Shown here: positions 33,970 through 45,796 of the stretch, piece by piece
How positions within the stretch are numbered: position 1 is the stretch's first letter
Layout of the letters: every line of letters begins with the position of its first letter
DNA from: Phytophthora quininea
Lineage: Eukaryota; Oomycota; Peronosporomycetes; Peronosporales; Peronosporaceae
Assembly: GCA_011947345.1 (NCBI GenBank)
Contig: JAAVTG010000911.1
Coordinates: 1-64,000 of the forward strand
Direction of reading: 5' to 3'
DNA length: 64,000 nucleotides
The notes under the pieces: model-generated
The model's database searches: none
What the model was told of the DNA's origin: nothing
Seen by the model: only the letters and a program-made list of their open reading frames with translations
Position numbers and translations under genes: made by a program

Positions 33970-36394
33970 ACCTGGTGTGCGTATTATTGGACGTGTTGCA
34001 AAACGATCAGTTGTATGTGAGCACCTATTTAATCTGTTAAAACCCGCTCGTTAACACAAGTGGGAGGCGCGCTAGCATAGTAAAACCAACATACTCGAGC
34101 GGTGCTCCAGAACTCGCAATATTGATAGTTAGACTTCCCAACGTGGGTGTGCGTAACCACTTGGCGGGCAGTGTACTATCAAGCACCTCGTGTTTCTTTG
34201 TCAATCCACCTTGATTGGACGGTTAATACATGTAAACAAGACATTCGACGCTCGCTTGACTGTAATGGGGGCTAAACGCTGCAGCAAAGATTCATCGACA
34301 CTAAATACTGCACATGGCTCTGCAGCGCAATAAACGTCCGTTTTGCCTTTTGTCTCGCTGTCTGCGAGCCTGTGTCGCTCATGGCGACCGGAGCTTGTAG
34401 CACCGTTGTGGGATTGAATGTACAGAACTGATCGGCAGATACAAGGTTTTGACCAATCACATGAAGATCTTATCGTACATTGCTTGCTGCGCTTATGATT
34501 TCTCGAACGACTTTGATCCCAGGTCCATTTAGCAAACCGAAGTCAAGGGGTTTGGAATACGGTCAATCTGCCTGCAGTTTGATGGGAAACTCCATATAAA
34601 ACTTACGAAAGCACGAGAATGAGATATCCCAGGAACATCACCTAACAAGGTTGAACCCATTCACTTGTTCTCTGTATGGCGAGTTTCACTCGAGATCCAG
34701 CGCGGGCGTTGGCGTGGCAAGTGGCGCGACGTGTTCTCTGCTGCCCGTGCGCATGTGGTGCCAGGACCAACTTCCAGTCGTCAAAAGGGGATGTGAGTGA
34801 TGTCTGCAGCCCTCTCTCGGGCCCATTCTTTGATTCAAGTCCAAGTACAAAGCGGCGCTACGTCGACTTTTTCAGGTCCGTTGCCAAGGCTGTTGCTCAG
34901 CGGCTGGCGCTCGGGTGGGGGCGGTGTATCCAAGTGGCTAGCGTCATGGGCAACGGTTCGTTACTGAAGCTGAAGCGCCGAGCCAACAAGAGCGCTCTAC
35001 TGGGGTACCAGTGCGGGAGAAGCTACGACAGCATTGCTGCTTGGAGCAGGATGTGGCGTTGTTGGTACCTGAGTCTCTCTGTGTGGTACCTCATCGTAGA
35101 CACCGCGGCGACTTCATCAATCTCGACATGCAGACGTCAACGAGTGGTGCAGGACAGCAGCGGAACGAGGCGCCGTGAAGTGTACACCCGGTGGGTGAAG
35201 ACAGCCCTGGAGTTTTGTACTCCATCCCGACGGATAGTCGCGACTCAACTTCGAAACAACGAGCGTCGCCCGTGCTCTCCGCTCGGAGACATGCTCGCGC
35301 CTCTATTATACCGGTGCCAAGTTTTGTTTCACTGGAACCAAGATCGAAGCTGTCGTCGCTGAGCTGGTGGCGTTGTTGCCGCGGATATTCAGCAGGACAT
35401 CTGTGACGGGTGCTGAGGGCGTGGTGCTGCTCGCGCGTTGCTTAAGTTGTTGTGTTCGATATTGGCAGCACGAGATCCCCCGACAGTCTGCTGATGCCGT
35501 CGAGGGCGGTCATGCAAGTCTTGGCGATCGTTTCGTTGCCCACGATGTTCACCCTCGCAGGTTGGACCGCGAGGAAACGCGATCAAGATGATGCTGCGCT
35601 CGCACGAACGGGCGACGGCGCCTGGATCCTCGGATACAGCGGTGTCTGCGACGTTTGCTTGGGCAACAAGCAATGCGCTCGAGGCGATAAAGAGTCGAGA
35701 AAGAGCAAACGTCGGGATTTACCGGGCGAAGACCCGGTGCTCGGCAGCGCCGGACAGCGAAGCGTGCTTGCATTAGCCCGCGCACACGGTGTATCCTGAC
35801 GAGATGAAATGTCCCGGCGCAATATCAACCACGCACTATCGAGAGATCTGCAGTGTTGGCGGCCCGCGGCTGTGGCGATGATTTCTCGGCTGTCCGAATG
35901 AGGCTGCAAACCACTTTCGATTCGTGCTGCCGTGAAGGCGGACTCGTTTGTGAATATCTATCTACCTTGGCCAGCCGAGCTTTTCGCTGACTGCTGTGGG
36001 TGTCTCGCGTTTGAATCCGAGCGCCACCAAAACACGGCGGTTTGCAGCTCGCTTCGATTAAAGGCGCATTGGTGGTCCGGGCTATGCTTTGTCCTGGCAT
36101 GCAGGGGCGAGCAAAGGAGTGCTGTCGCGGCGAAATGCGCGGGTTGTAAACGTGCTCTGCCCTTGCCGCGGGGTCAAAACGTCAAAACGCGAGCACCGAG
36201 TGAGGCGTGCACAAGACCTGGCGCTGGTGGCCGTGATCCGCTTGGCTTTTGGTACTCCCGAACGGCTATAACAGATCGGCGGGCGGCGGCCATGCTGCGC
36301 TATGATACGAATGCGATCACAGCACCACGGAAATATGCGCTGTAGCCGAGGAAAACACAAGTGCAGATTGGCCGCGGCGATATTGCGGGGCAGG
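33930..36394 (-). repeat. Right arm of the inverted repeat
   Basis: Mirror copy of 30423-32891. Its outer edge is sharp: after GGGGCAGG the sequence (TGTGGTGTAGG...) no longer matches the left flank. Confidence 0.92.
34676..35178 (+). pseudogene. Mirror copy of the unknown arm ORF, frame-shifted
   Basis: It is identical to the left-arm ORF up to GYQCG, then the frame is lost because the G run at 35015-35017 is one base shorter than in the other arm. See 31640-32143. Confidence 0.3.
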
Positions 36395-38269
36395 TGTGGT
36401 GTAGGAATTACTCCACTTGGCAACGTAGCCTTAATATACAGTAGCCCCTGCCCACAACAACACGTCTCTTCCTCTTGCGAAAGGTTCGACGAGAGTTGAG
36501 GGCTCGACTGAAGGACGTCCAACTCGACTCACCCAGAGCCAGTCAAACGCACCCTCCTGCGATGTTTCGGCTAACCAAACAGCGCCACTAGCCCCGAGCT
36601 TTGGCTAGGACGCTTAACACACAATAAACTCACTCAAACTCCGGGGTTCCTCTGAAGAGAGGAAGCCACCCCTGGGGAAAGGCTTCCGGAGCCGCCACAG
36701 CAGAGCTACGGCTAATAGGGTCGGGGTGGAGGCGAATAGGCTCTCCTTGATAATATAGCGGCTTAGCACGCGCCGCGAATCAATCCCTTTCGGGCAACAC
36801 ACACTTCTTGCCCTTACCAAGGAACGCTCGCACACACTGCTCACCGCGTTCACCGAACTAGCATAATCCAGACACACACACACACAAGTCTTACCTCTGG
36901 AAGTCCAGGAGCTTGTGCGGCTTGAGTAGTCGGTGGAAAATACTGTTCTGTTTAGTGTGGCCATTCGGCCTTATCGTTTCCTATGTCTTTCAGTATGTCC
37001 TATACAAATATACAGTGAACGAAGGTTCGTTTCAGATCTTGCGACCCTCTACGAAGACTCGAACCGTCGTCATCCGCGGGAATTGTGAAACTTCGCAAGC
37101 GCCTAGTATAGGACCGCCCGTCCTAATATAGTCCGACGTCGTCCTGAACTAGGCGTCTTCTTAAACCCAGGTTCGTGAGTCTAGCGTAGTGACGCATTGC
37201 CACTATATCCAGGGGTTCGTCAGCATGGTTTTGACTCTGCCTCAGTATACCCTTAGCGCACCCAATACTGCGAAAGTTCCACTGCTCAACCCTTCGACCT
37301 GCCGCGTAGCGAACAATCGCTACACCACATTGTCATAGTCCTACAATAACCCGTTGTCTTCTGCCCCGCAATCCCGGTAAGTATATTGGAATGATCGGCA
37401 CACAGACATCTTGAAATTCCTATGAATCGCGCTGATGAGTTCGTTCGTACCATATATCCTTCCCGGTTGCCGTTGGTGCCACCTCTTAATTTTGTTCATC
37501 ATTCCCAGCTCGTGGGGTGTGATTCTCTTGCATAGTATCCAATTTCGTGTGTTATCGAGGTCGGCTATGGGCAGTCGGAACTCATTTGACTTACGAGGAT
37601 CCACTCGCCGCTGCTGATACGTCTCTGGAAGGGGATTGCGGCTGGAGCAATCGGCAAACACCCCATCGGATTTTCAGGTTGCCCGTAGCAAATCTTGATA
37701 GCGATGCTCTCCAAGCATCGATAAGCTCACAAACTTGTTCTAGCCGCGCCTTTCGTCATCTCGACGCAGGAGAGCGGCCTTGATCATGATGTTTGTCCCC
37801 ATCTCTTTGCAGATATCGCCGACGTATCGTAGTTTGTACGTCGAGTACTAATTCACCGCTATTAGATTCTTGCGCATGTGCATTGGGGTGATCTCCAATA
37901 GCGGTCTATCATTCGTTCGTTGTGATAGGACTTCTGGTGGATCGGTTCAGTCGATGCTTAACTGCAGTGGGGGATGTTGCGTCGACACGTATCGAAGAAC
38001 ATGTGCCAACCACGTTTGTACCTTCGGTGGAGGGGCCGTCGAAGCGCAAAATGGGTTATGTGGACTTCCCATTCGGACTTGATCATTTTCAATAGCTTCG
38101 AGGAGTACATGGTACACCGGAGAAGTGGGGAGTTGATAATTCGTTGCAACAGATTTGTTCGATCTATGTTAACATCGCTTTCGCAAGTACTTAAACCATT
38201 CCGTTTTCACGGTCACAGCAAACATGGACTGGTAACCAGTGAGGTAACCTGAAAACGTTTCGCGCCACC
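36395..38269. other. Transposon-like debris, possibly a solo LTR at its start
   Basis: The stretch begins TGTGGTGTAGGAATTACTCC directly at the arm edge and contains a short CA microsatellite (36872-36886). The TG start and the T/C-rich composition to about 36960 would suit an LTR, but no matching partner, primer-binding site or target duplication was found. From about 37.2 kb it may include the decayed 3' part of the LINE (- strand). No intact gene is seen. Confidence 0.25.
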
Positions 38270-39640
38270 TGTCTGATAAACTTATCCAGTCTATAAGCTA
38301 CTGCGACACATCCACCAAGTACGAATCGATACAGAATCCGAAGAATCCAAATGTGATTAAAAATGTGTGCTTGATTTTCTCGAAGTTCGCTAGCAGTTTT
38401 GTCCAGGTATTACTAATGGAGGCTTCCCATTGATTGATTCCTCCTTGGCGGATACCCAGGTGCTTGAATCATTCGCTGGGGCTACCACCCGCACGGGTTG
38501 TGAGACACCAGCTCCATCATTCAGTGATACCGTTGGAAAGTGTACAGTATATTTCGGCCCCCAATATGCAGTAACAATGACTGTTCTGACCCAAATACGC
38601 CTCCAGTATCGAGTTTTCCGTAGTGACATGAACCCTCTCAATCATACCTTCGTAGTTTGTCATAATGTCCGTTTGATCATCCACAAACATAGGGCTACTC
38701 AGTTCAATGTCATTACCAGTCTGGTTGTGTCTAATTGCTATCGCATTGACACCTTTCCAGTCTTCGTTGAAGTACGTCCATGTAGCGCTGAATGTGCTGT
38801 AAGGATAAATCGAGCCTTGACCTAGGCCGAACTCTCGCGATCCTGTTGGTATCCAACCGAAAGCGGTACGTACCAAAATTTCCCAGCTCCTAAAAGATCA
38901 ATCACTAAATTTCGTTGAGTGTCTGGCACTACAATACCTCTGTAGATTAGTTCCATTACCCATGATAGTACTCTACCGAAGCATTTTAGACAGTCTTTTG
39001 TGAGAAGAAATAGTTGCTCACGTGTATCCAGCACTCTATCCGTCAGCAATGTCTGCAACAAGGCCGCGTTATCCGCTGTTCTGTCACGCTGGAACCCATG
39101 TTTGAAACGTGCTGCACGGTATGCCGGGGCTGACGTATTCTTTGACAACTAAGATGACACGGTTGGCTAATGCGGCATAAATCGATATTGGCCTCCACGG
39201 CGGTAGTTCTAACGAATTATCCAGGGTGGGATCAATATTCGATCGTTTAGACAGAAAACTATTTTTGTGCTTCAGACTTGGTGGTGCACGCCATGTTTGC
39301 GAGATCAGCCAAAGAATTCGGTCCTTATCACATCGGGCGCATATCTTCATCTCCTTTGAGACTTCACCAAAGCCAGGTGCCACACGCCGCTTGAGTTTAT
39401 TTTTATCAATAGCGTGCTGCATGTCCTGTGTAACGGTAGTTAGTCCACTGTTTGTCACCTCCCCAACGGAAGGAGTGCAACCCACCTTACAGGATATCTG
39501 GCTCAATCCAATCTCGTGTGAACTACGGAAGTGCGTCAGCATCCTCCTGCTCATCGTGCCCAAATACGCGGTCGTGGCACCCGCTCACACGGGGATCCAA
39601 TTTGCTAACAGGTTGAGGAGCTCCTGCTGGACGTCGCCTT
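38270..39640 (-). pseudogene. LINE reverse transcriptase remnant
   Basis: The recognisable blocks are WRPISIYAALANRVI (fingers), GFQRDRTADNAALLQTLL, LFLLTKDCLKCFGRVL (the usual catalytic Asp block, here degenerate), a GLGQGSIYPYSTF stretch equivalent to the G-x-x-QG block, and the palm motif MFVDDQTDI with both aspartates. FKHLGI follows near 38460. Frames change several times and stops occur. The protein is a dead copy. Confidence 0.68.
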
Positions 39641-40039
39641 TATCCTCTGAGTAGTGATGTGGTGAAGCGGTTTCCAGAATTGAGGTCAATACGGGAACCC
39701 GGGATATGGGTACATCGCGGAAGCAATGGATCCAAACATGGGCGATCCAGATCTGCAACCCAGCACGCTGGATACAGACTCAGATCCCCGAATCAGATAT
39801 GGGTACATCGCGCTTGTGAACGTCCTGTCACGATCTATCATTTGTGTAGGTGTTAAAATCGCCAATGGCCCCGTGTGTTCTACCCTCTGCACTTTAGTAC
39901 AGCATCTCTGTGGGTTTCTGGTGAATGATAACCATATGTACCAATTATCCATAACACTCTTCCTTTGGCTAGACGCAATGTTACACACATCGAGCGTTCA
40001 CTGTCCGATTAACGAATATTGTTTTTAACCAGTCGATTT

Positions 40040-40262
40040 TTTCCATCTACCTATCCAAATCAATATTGCCACCCGTTTTGTTCCAATCAACAGTACATGC
40101 TAGCGGGTCTGAGTCACACTTGTTGGGGCCGGCGAGAGAGAGGCCGAAGTCACTAATAACCAAAATATCTTGCTTGTGTGCTGCAAACTATTCTGTAATC
40201 TCCTTTGGTAGTTTGTAATCGAGACCTTGGTTAATATTCGACGTGCTAAAACGGATGGTAGC
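40040..40262 (-). pseudogene. LINE endonuclease N-terminal fragment
   Basis: TIRFSTSNINQGLDYK, then HKQDILVISDFGLS, resemble the opening strands of an APE-type LINE endonuclease ('...N..GL...K' and 'DIL.L.E'). The usual catalytic Glu is replaced by Asp and one in-frame TAG is present. It sits between ORF1 and the reverse transcriptase as expected. Confidence 0.4.
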
Positions 40263-40727
40263 ACCGTTATCATCTGCTTTTATGTCCTCGTCACCAATGT
40301 AGCCTCCTGCATACTGCTCTGCATACTGCTCTCTGCAGAATAGACTCCACAGTGGGATCTGGTACTTGGAAGCCGTGTTTTATTCGGCGACCAAATGCGA
40401 TGCTTCCTCCCTCCGCGGTTGACTCTTGGCCGTTCTGTAACTTCCTCGGTGGCATACAATATCTCCTCTTGGATGGAGATGTCCGAATCACTGGAATAGA
40501 TCATCATCATCCACCAAAATTTGTTGTATCCAACTTGGAGTAGATTCACTGCCCCCACCTGGTCGACCGACGACCGCGTGCCCAACTCTGTCCTCTTGCA
40601 GCATTGCGCGCACTAGTTGGCAAAAACTACGATGCTAAGCGTGACCACCCATCTAAAATTAGTGATATGCCGAAGAACAGTAAACGGGGGAGGGGGAAGG
40701 GGCATTTCAGCATAAACGGTCCCCTTA

Positions 40728-41591
40728 CTATAACTTTCCTGCCCGATGCGCCTCATCGTCGTTGGCCTCGTTGATGTCGTCATCTACATCAGTGTCACGC
40801 TGGCTGGTATTAATCCCTACACCCGGACGTGCTCCTGCTATCGCAGCTTGAATTATGTGGTTCAAACGGGCTTCAAGGACCGATAGATCAATTATTGCCT
40901 TGTTCACCTTAGCCTCAAGTCGTTGTTTCATGGCCTGTTGCCTGTCGAGATCTTCATGAACACAGCCTAACTTAGCATTCACCATTTGATCCATTATTGT
41001 CTCCAGTGACCTTATGTCAGCAGGTGCACTGCGGACAACAGCGCTGTCACTACGGCTTGATGTGAGATGGACTTGCGATTGTTGGCGAGACAGTGTTGTA
41101 GGTTCCAATGTGCTGTTGAGGTCATGTTCTATTGGAGACCGATGGCGACACTGGTTGCGAAAGTGACCGGGTTGACCACAAGCAAAACGTGTTTTTGGTG
41201 GTGGCTTGGCGTCTATGTGCTTAATATTGAGTAGTATGTTACCGACCATTAAGCCATCCAGACCGGATTTGCAAAACCGAGCCACTGCCTTCCTGGCAAT
41301 GGCTTCACTCTCAAACTTCACCACTGTATAGCACGTGGTCTTCTTTCGCATCTCGATGTTCACGGTTGGTAGTTCATAGTCTTCAAAGGTTTGCTCTAGC
41401 GCACTAATTGATATTTCACTCGTTATCCCGAATACAAGCGCTCTGCAATCCACCCGATCCTTCCTGGCATTCTCTGTAGGTCTGTACAATACACCTTCAT
41501 TAATATTCCAAGCCACGTTTGACACTGTCCTTAGGGTCGCTGTGTCAGCTGGATGGCTCTGCCGAAACACGCGTTGCCGAGTTGCTTGCAA
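40728..41591 (-). CDS. LINE ORF1, gag-like RNA-binding protein
   Basis: An intact 287-codon frame. Residues about 45-120 look like an RRM-type fold (RALVFGITSEISISALEQTF...CYTVVKFESEAIARKAV). A CCHC zinc knuckle follows (FACGQPGHFRNQC), but the first cysteine is an arginine (CGT where TGT would be expected). A Gln/Leu-rich coiled coil (about residues 190-255) and an acidic tail complete it. ORF1 proteins bind and chaperone retrotransposon RNA. The open frame may be fortuitously preserved, since its partner ORF2 is broken. Confidence 0.65.
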   Translation of the reverse strand: MQATRQRVFRQSHPADTATLRTVSNVAWNINEGVLYRPTENARKDRVDCRALVFGITSEISISALEQTFEDYELPTVNIEMRKKTTCYTVVKFESEAIARKAVARFCKSGLDGLMVGNILLNIKHIDAKPPPKTRFACGQPGHFRNQCRHRSPIEHDLNSTLEPTTLSRQQSQVHLTSSRSDSAVVRSAPADIRSLETIMDQMVNAKLGCVHEDLDRQQAMKQRLEAKVNKAIIDLSVLEARLNHIIQAAIAGARPGVGINTSQRDTDVDDDINEANDDEAHRAGKL

Positions 41592-44500
41592 GTACTATGC
41601 GTACACTGTACTCGCCTCTTATGAACTGGGAAAGAATAGACGAAAGAAGTACACAATATCGGGTTTAATCTTGAGCGGGGTTGCGGAAGCACGAAATCGA
41701 TTTCTAGTAGTGTTGGCGTTGAATGTAAATTCCATGCGAAATGACGATGACGTCAGTCCCTCCTGACTGCTGAAACATTTCGACAAGTTGGGAAGGTGAA
41801 ATTTCATTCCGGAGCTAGTATTCCAGTTCACTGAAAGATAATTTTGTCATTATTTTCTCGGTAAACGCTAACTGCGCCCATATTGTGACACCGTGGATCA
41901 TTACATACCCTCGTTTGAGTTGTGTCCACAACTCCCGTGTCGTCGTAACCGGCCGGCCAACAAGATACGGGTGGTAACTATCCAATCGCTCCTGCTGTCC
42001 TCGCCTGCCCCCCTTCAAAATATTCCAGCTTGTTGTTCTCGAAGATCGCGTCATTCTCTTCGAACAGCTGCACGAAGCGACTGAGACTCTAACACACACC
42101 ACCGACATCAACTAAGAGTTCGTTCGCGCGAAATGTGACCTGCATTTTTGCCGATCCAAGCCCTCCCTCTAACGTCTTCCACTGGTCTTCAGACAGCTCG
42201 GTAGAGCGTCTTCTGCTTCATGTTCACGTGCGTCTGCAACACCTTCACATTCCTCGGCTTGCCCTGTATGGATCCTCAATCGCTTGGTTCTTCCGCTCTC
42301 CGCCACGTTCTAGTTTGCCGCTCAATAAATTTTGAAGTGTAAAAATCTTCTTGATTGTTAGCTCCAGCGCTGGCCTTCTCTAAGGCATCACCAACAGGCT
42401 CCTCTCATGTACACGTCGGCGCTAAAAACTAACGAAGTCCAACAAGCTCAGGCTGACATTACTTTTTATCTATCCTCTAATCTATCCTGGCACTCGTTTA
42501 GGTGTGATGGCGGCCAACATACTAATGGCGACTCTTCGTTAAGCACCCCGGTGGAGTTTCAATCGTGGTAACTGGATCATGACTGCAACACAAAGGCATT
42601 TGCCTACGTCTTCAACACAAAAACGAAGATATGAGAGTGTCCAATGTTCTGAGCGGCTGGAGATCCACCGATACGCCGTGCCGAGGTTTGACTCCGCAAC
42701 AAGAACTGATTCGTAAGATTGGCGCCACGTTGTTTGCCTCGAGCATAGGTTTTGACGACCCATATCTGAATGTTGACAAACACGTTGCAGATATGCTAAC
42801 AGCAATATTGATTCAAACTATCCTGAAACTAGCGACTGGTATCCTATGAGCCCCTTTGCATCCCGAATGCGATCATGCCTTTTGCGGAGAGCGTGAACTT
42901 GTCTGAGCTTTTGTCTTGGAGCGTTGAACTGGTAAGTGAAACGAACAAGCCCCCTCGGGACGCGAAAGAGCCTTACCCGCGAGGGATCCTACAGATCAAC
43001 CACCAGAACGCTGTCATTCTCCAGCGTTTGGAGACAAACAAATAAGTCTCTGATCGCGTTGCTCAGCTGAAGAGATGTTTGTGTGCGGGCCGATGCCTCA
43101 AGTACATCGAGTGAACACGCCAGCAGTACCGGACACACGCGATAAAGTCGCAGCATCCGAAATACACGCGGCAAGTACTGCATAAACTTGTTCTAGCAAG
43201 GCGAAAAGGAGGTTTTCTTGGAAGGCTGCGCTAGCCGTCTGGTTTGAATGGTGTACGAAGACTCCCAGGCTCTGGGTCTCGTGTGATGACCGAATGTATA
43301 AGTCCTAAACGAAGCAGATTGTGGCGGTCATGAAACTGTTTTTGCCGCACGGCTTCCAGTTGGACCCTTCTTTAAGTGGCTACACGGATTCGGTTCTGAG
43401 CGTCGAAAAAGAGGCTGAGCGAATATGCAGTCCTTCTTGTGCTCTCGTGGAATGAGACGCAAGTTCGGTTTGGGCCTGCTCAAGCACCTCCGCCTCTTTC
43501 TTTGCGAGGGCGCTTTAAAGGAATTGATTGCTCAGTACAGAGCACGAGTGTTGTTCCTGTGACGTGAGTGTCGGCACTAACTCTCAACTCCTCATGAACT
43601 CACTTTTGTACTAGGGTTCTGGTGACAAAAGATCGGTTTAAACGAACCTCGATGGGGATTGCCACAAGGAGCACACGTCACCTAGAATTTCGACTGCTTA
43701 TCCTAGGGTTCTTCAAGTGGATCCGAGACTGAAACCAGGATTCGTTCCAGGAACGCAGCCTGAAACCACCCTGAAGGCGCCGCACTATACTACCCTGGGC
43801 GGTTTGGGTTCACCGTCGTCACCTCAATACCTACGGAACTATGTGTTTTCTAATATAATAAGTATAGGGTGATGATAAATTTTGTACTAATTTTCACTTG
43901 ATGGGAACCAATGTAATTCCCCTTTTTCTCGGCTTTGACGCGGTTGCTTGGAGGTAAAGCTGCTTCTGTAGGCGTACCCTGGTGAAACGCTTTTTCTTGT
44001 CGTTGACATGAGCCGAGGAACTTCCTCTCCAGCAGACCCAGACGTCAATAGTACCAATTTCTCTGTGGTCACGGAGTCATCATTGACTCCCCCTCCACAC
44101 ACACACACACACAAGGTCTCATTAACGATGTTCGAGTCTTCATTGGCTAATAGACGCTTGGCACCAGCGAAGATCTCCGCGTCGGATGCATCTTTCTTCG
44201 CAGGCGTAGAGCCCTCGTCTCATGAAATACTGATTTGTAAGCGAGAGTTGGTAAGCCAGCCATGATCTGTTGCTTATGGACCGCCACCTGGGACGGTGCA
44301 AATTGGTGAATTCTCGATGACGGGAAGTGACTGGAGAGCAAAGCATCAAGTAAGTTGTAATTTTGTCCAGAAGAAAAGGGCACTGTGCCCGATTAAGTCG
44401 GACAGAAATTCGCTGAGCTGTTGAGACGGGATAACCGTCGCGACCTAGCGATCGGGACGGTCTGTATATGGGTTGTCCTTTCCCCTGTCGGGGTTGCGAA

Positions 44501-45796
44501 TTGCTACGGGATTGGGTCGACTAGCGCTTAAAAGTTACTGCAGAATGCATAGCTCAGCCGCGCGAACCAACTTACTACTTGTGGGTGCTGTCCGGAGGAC
44601 TGTTTTCGTGTCAATAGCTGTGATGAGGATTGCTAGGACGTCTACTTACAGCCCTTTTGGACCATTGGCACCACAGCACTGGCGATTTTGGCGTACATTT
44701 TTGTGAATAATTGCCAGATACGGCGAATTTGACGTGAAGCTCGACAGCTACTGGCTTGGTTGTCATTATTGAAAGCTTGGTACGTTCGTGTCACCGAGTC
44801 TAAGCGTTCGTGCACCGATTAGTGCGGTTGATGATGCCTATTGGAGCTGTGCTATATTACGTACCACGACTTGTGTTCGCTAAATGTGTTAGCGGTAGTT
44901 AAGGTTTAACAGGAGAGGCGAGATGGTAACCGGTATATACATCAATATCGTGAAGTTTTGCTTGGTACGGCGCCCAATGGTATTCGCATCGCCTACCACG
45001 GTCTTCTCGTGGCCATAACTATTGTTCTCGTGATTGGGGGTCAAACGTAAAATTATCAACAGGCTCAATGAGGAGCGAGGGACGCTGGGGTGGCTGCAAG
45101 CTGGGTGTAATCGGATTTCCTTCATCATGGGATGATTGAGAACAGTCTTTCTGTAGACCCAGCGTCTATCCAGGCACGCACAGAGTGTGACAAGCGCACC
45201 TATGATCCTTCCGTTTTTCTCGTATAAAAGTCCGAAAAGGGTGTAAGAGATAGATCTCGTTGGGAGGCTATTACCCAATAAAGCGCCGAAAAAGCTGCAT
45301 CGAAATTGATGGGAAATGGTGTTGCATTTTTAATAATGTATATTATTTTAAAATATATATTAGTTTAAAAACACATTTTGGTAGGGTCAATGGTAAGAAT
45401 ATAATGAGGACAGCTTCATGAGTCCTTCTTCCATGTGAGCGCTTGTGGCAATAGTCGTGTGGAGTCTAGTAACGTGGCTGAACCGCCCATTGAGCTGGTG
45501 TCATTGTCCAAGCTTGCGGCTGTGGTGCACCATACAAAAATAAGTGACATCCGTAACCACGTGTAAACCACGCTCGTGTTCAACATGGCGGGAAAGTGGT
45601 ATGCTCTGGATGCCTGGGATTGGCCTAAAAGCCGTATAGAATTGTTTTATTGGTTGAAATACTGTGAAACCAACACTCAAGAGCAGCGTCGGTAGAGACG
45701 CATGAGTGTTGGTACTGCGGCAACTTGCTCTCAACGCTGTCACTTCCAGTTTTGCTCGACAGCGCGGACCAACTTTCTCAGCACTCAATACGTCCC
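41592..45796. other. Gene-poor, repeat-derived stretch
   Basis: About 4.2 kb with no intact gene. Short frames such as 42631-42849 (+, TPQQELIRKIGATLFASS) read like fragments of proteins but match nothing I recognise. A CA microsatellite lies at about 44096-44113 and an AT-rich tract at about 45340-45370. Confidence 0.35.
44096..44113 (+). repeat. CA dinucleotide microsatellite
   Basis: About nine CA units, within a short open frame of no known function. Confidence 0.8.

Larger units (their letters stand above)
38270..41591 (-). mobile_element. Non-LTR retrotransposon (LINE), decayed
   Basis: On the - strand the order is a gag-like ORF1 (41591-40728), an endonuclease-like fragment (about 40262-40040) and a reverse transcriptase (about 39640-38270). 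This is the usual order of a two-ORF LINE. No poly-A tail or target duplication was located, so the ends are not defined. Confidence 0.65.

Noticed and set aside
30423..36394. Reading the palindrome as a CRISPR-like or rRNA repeat
   Set aside because: There is one mirror pair only, no short regular repeats with spacers, and no rRNA motifs.
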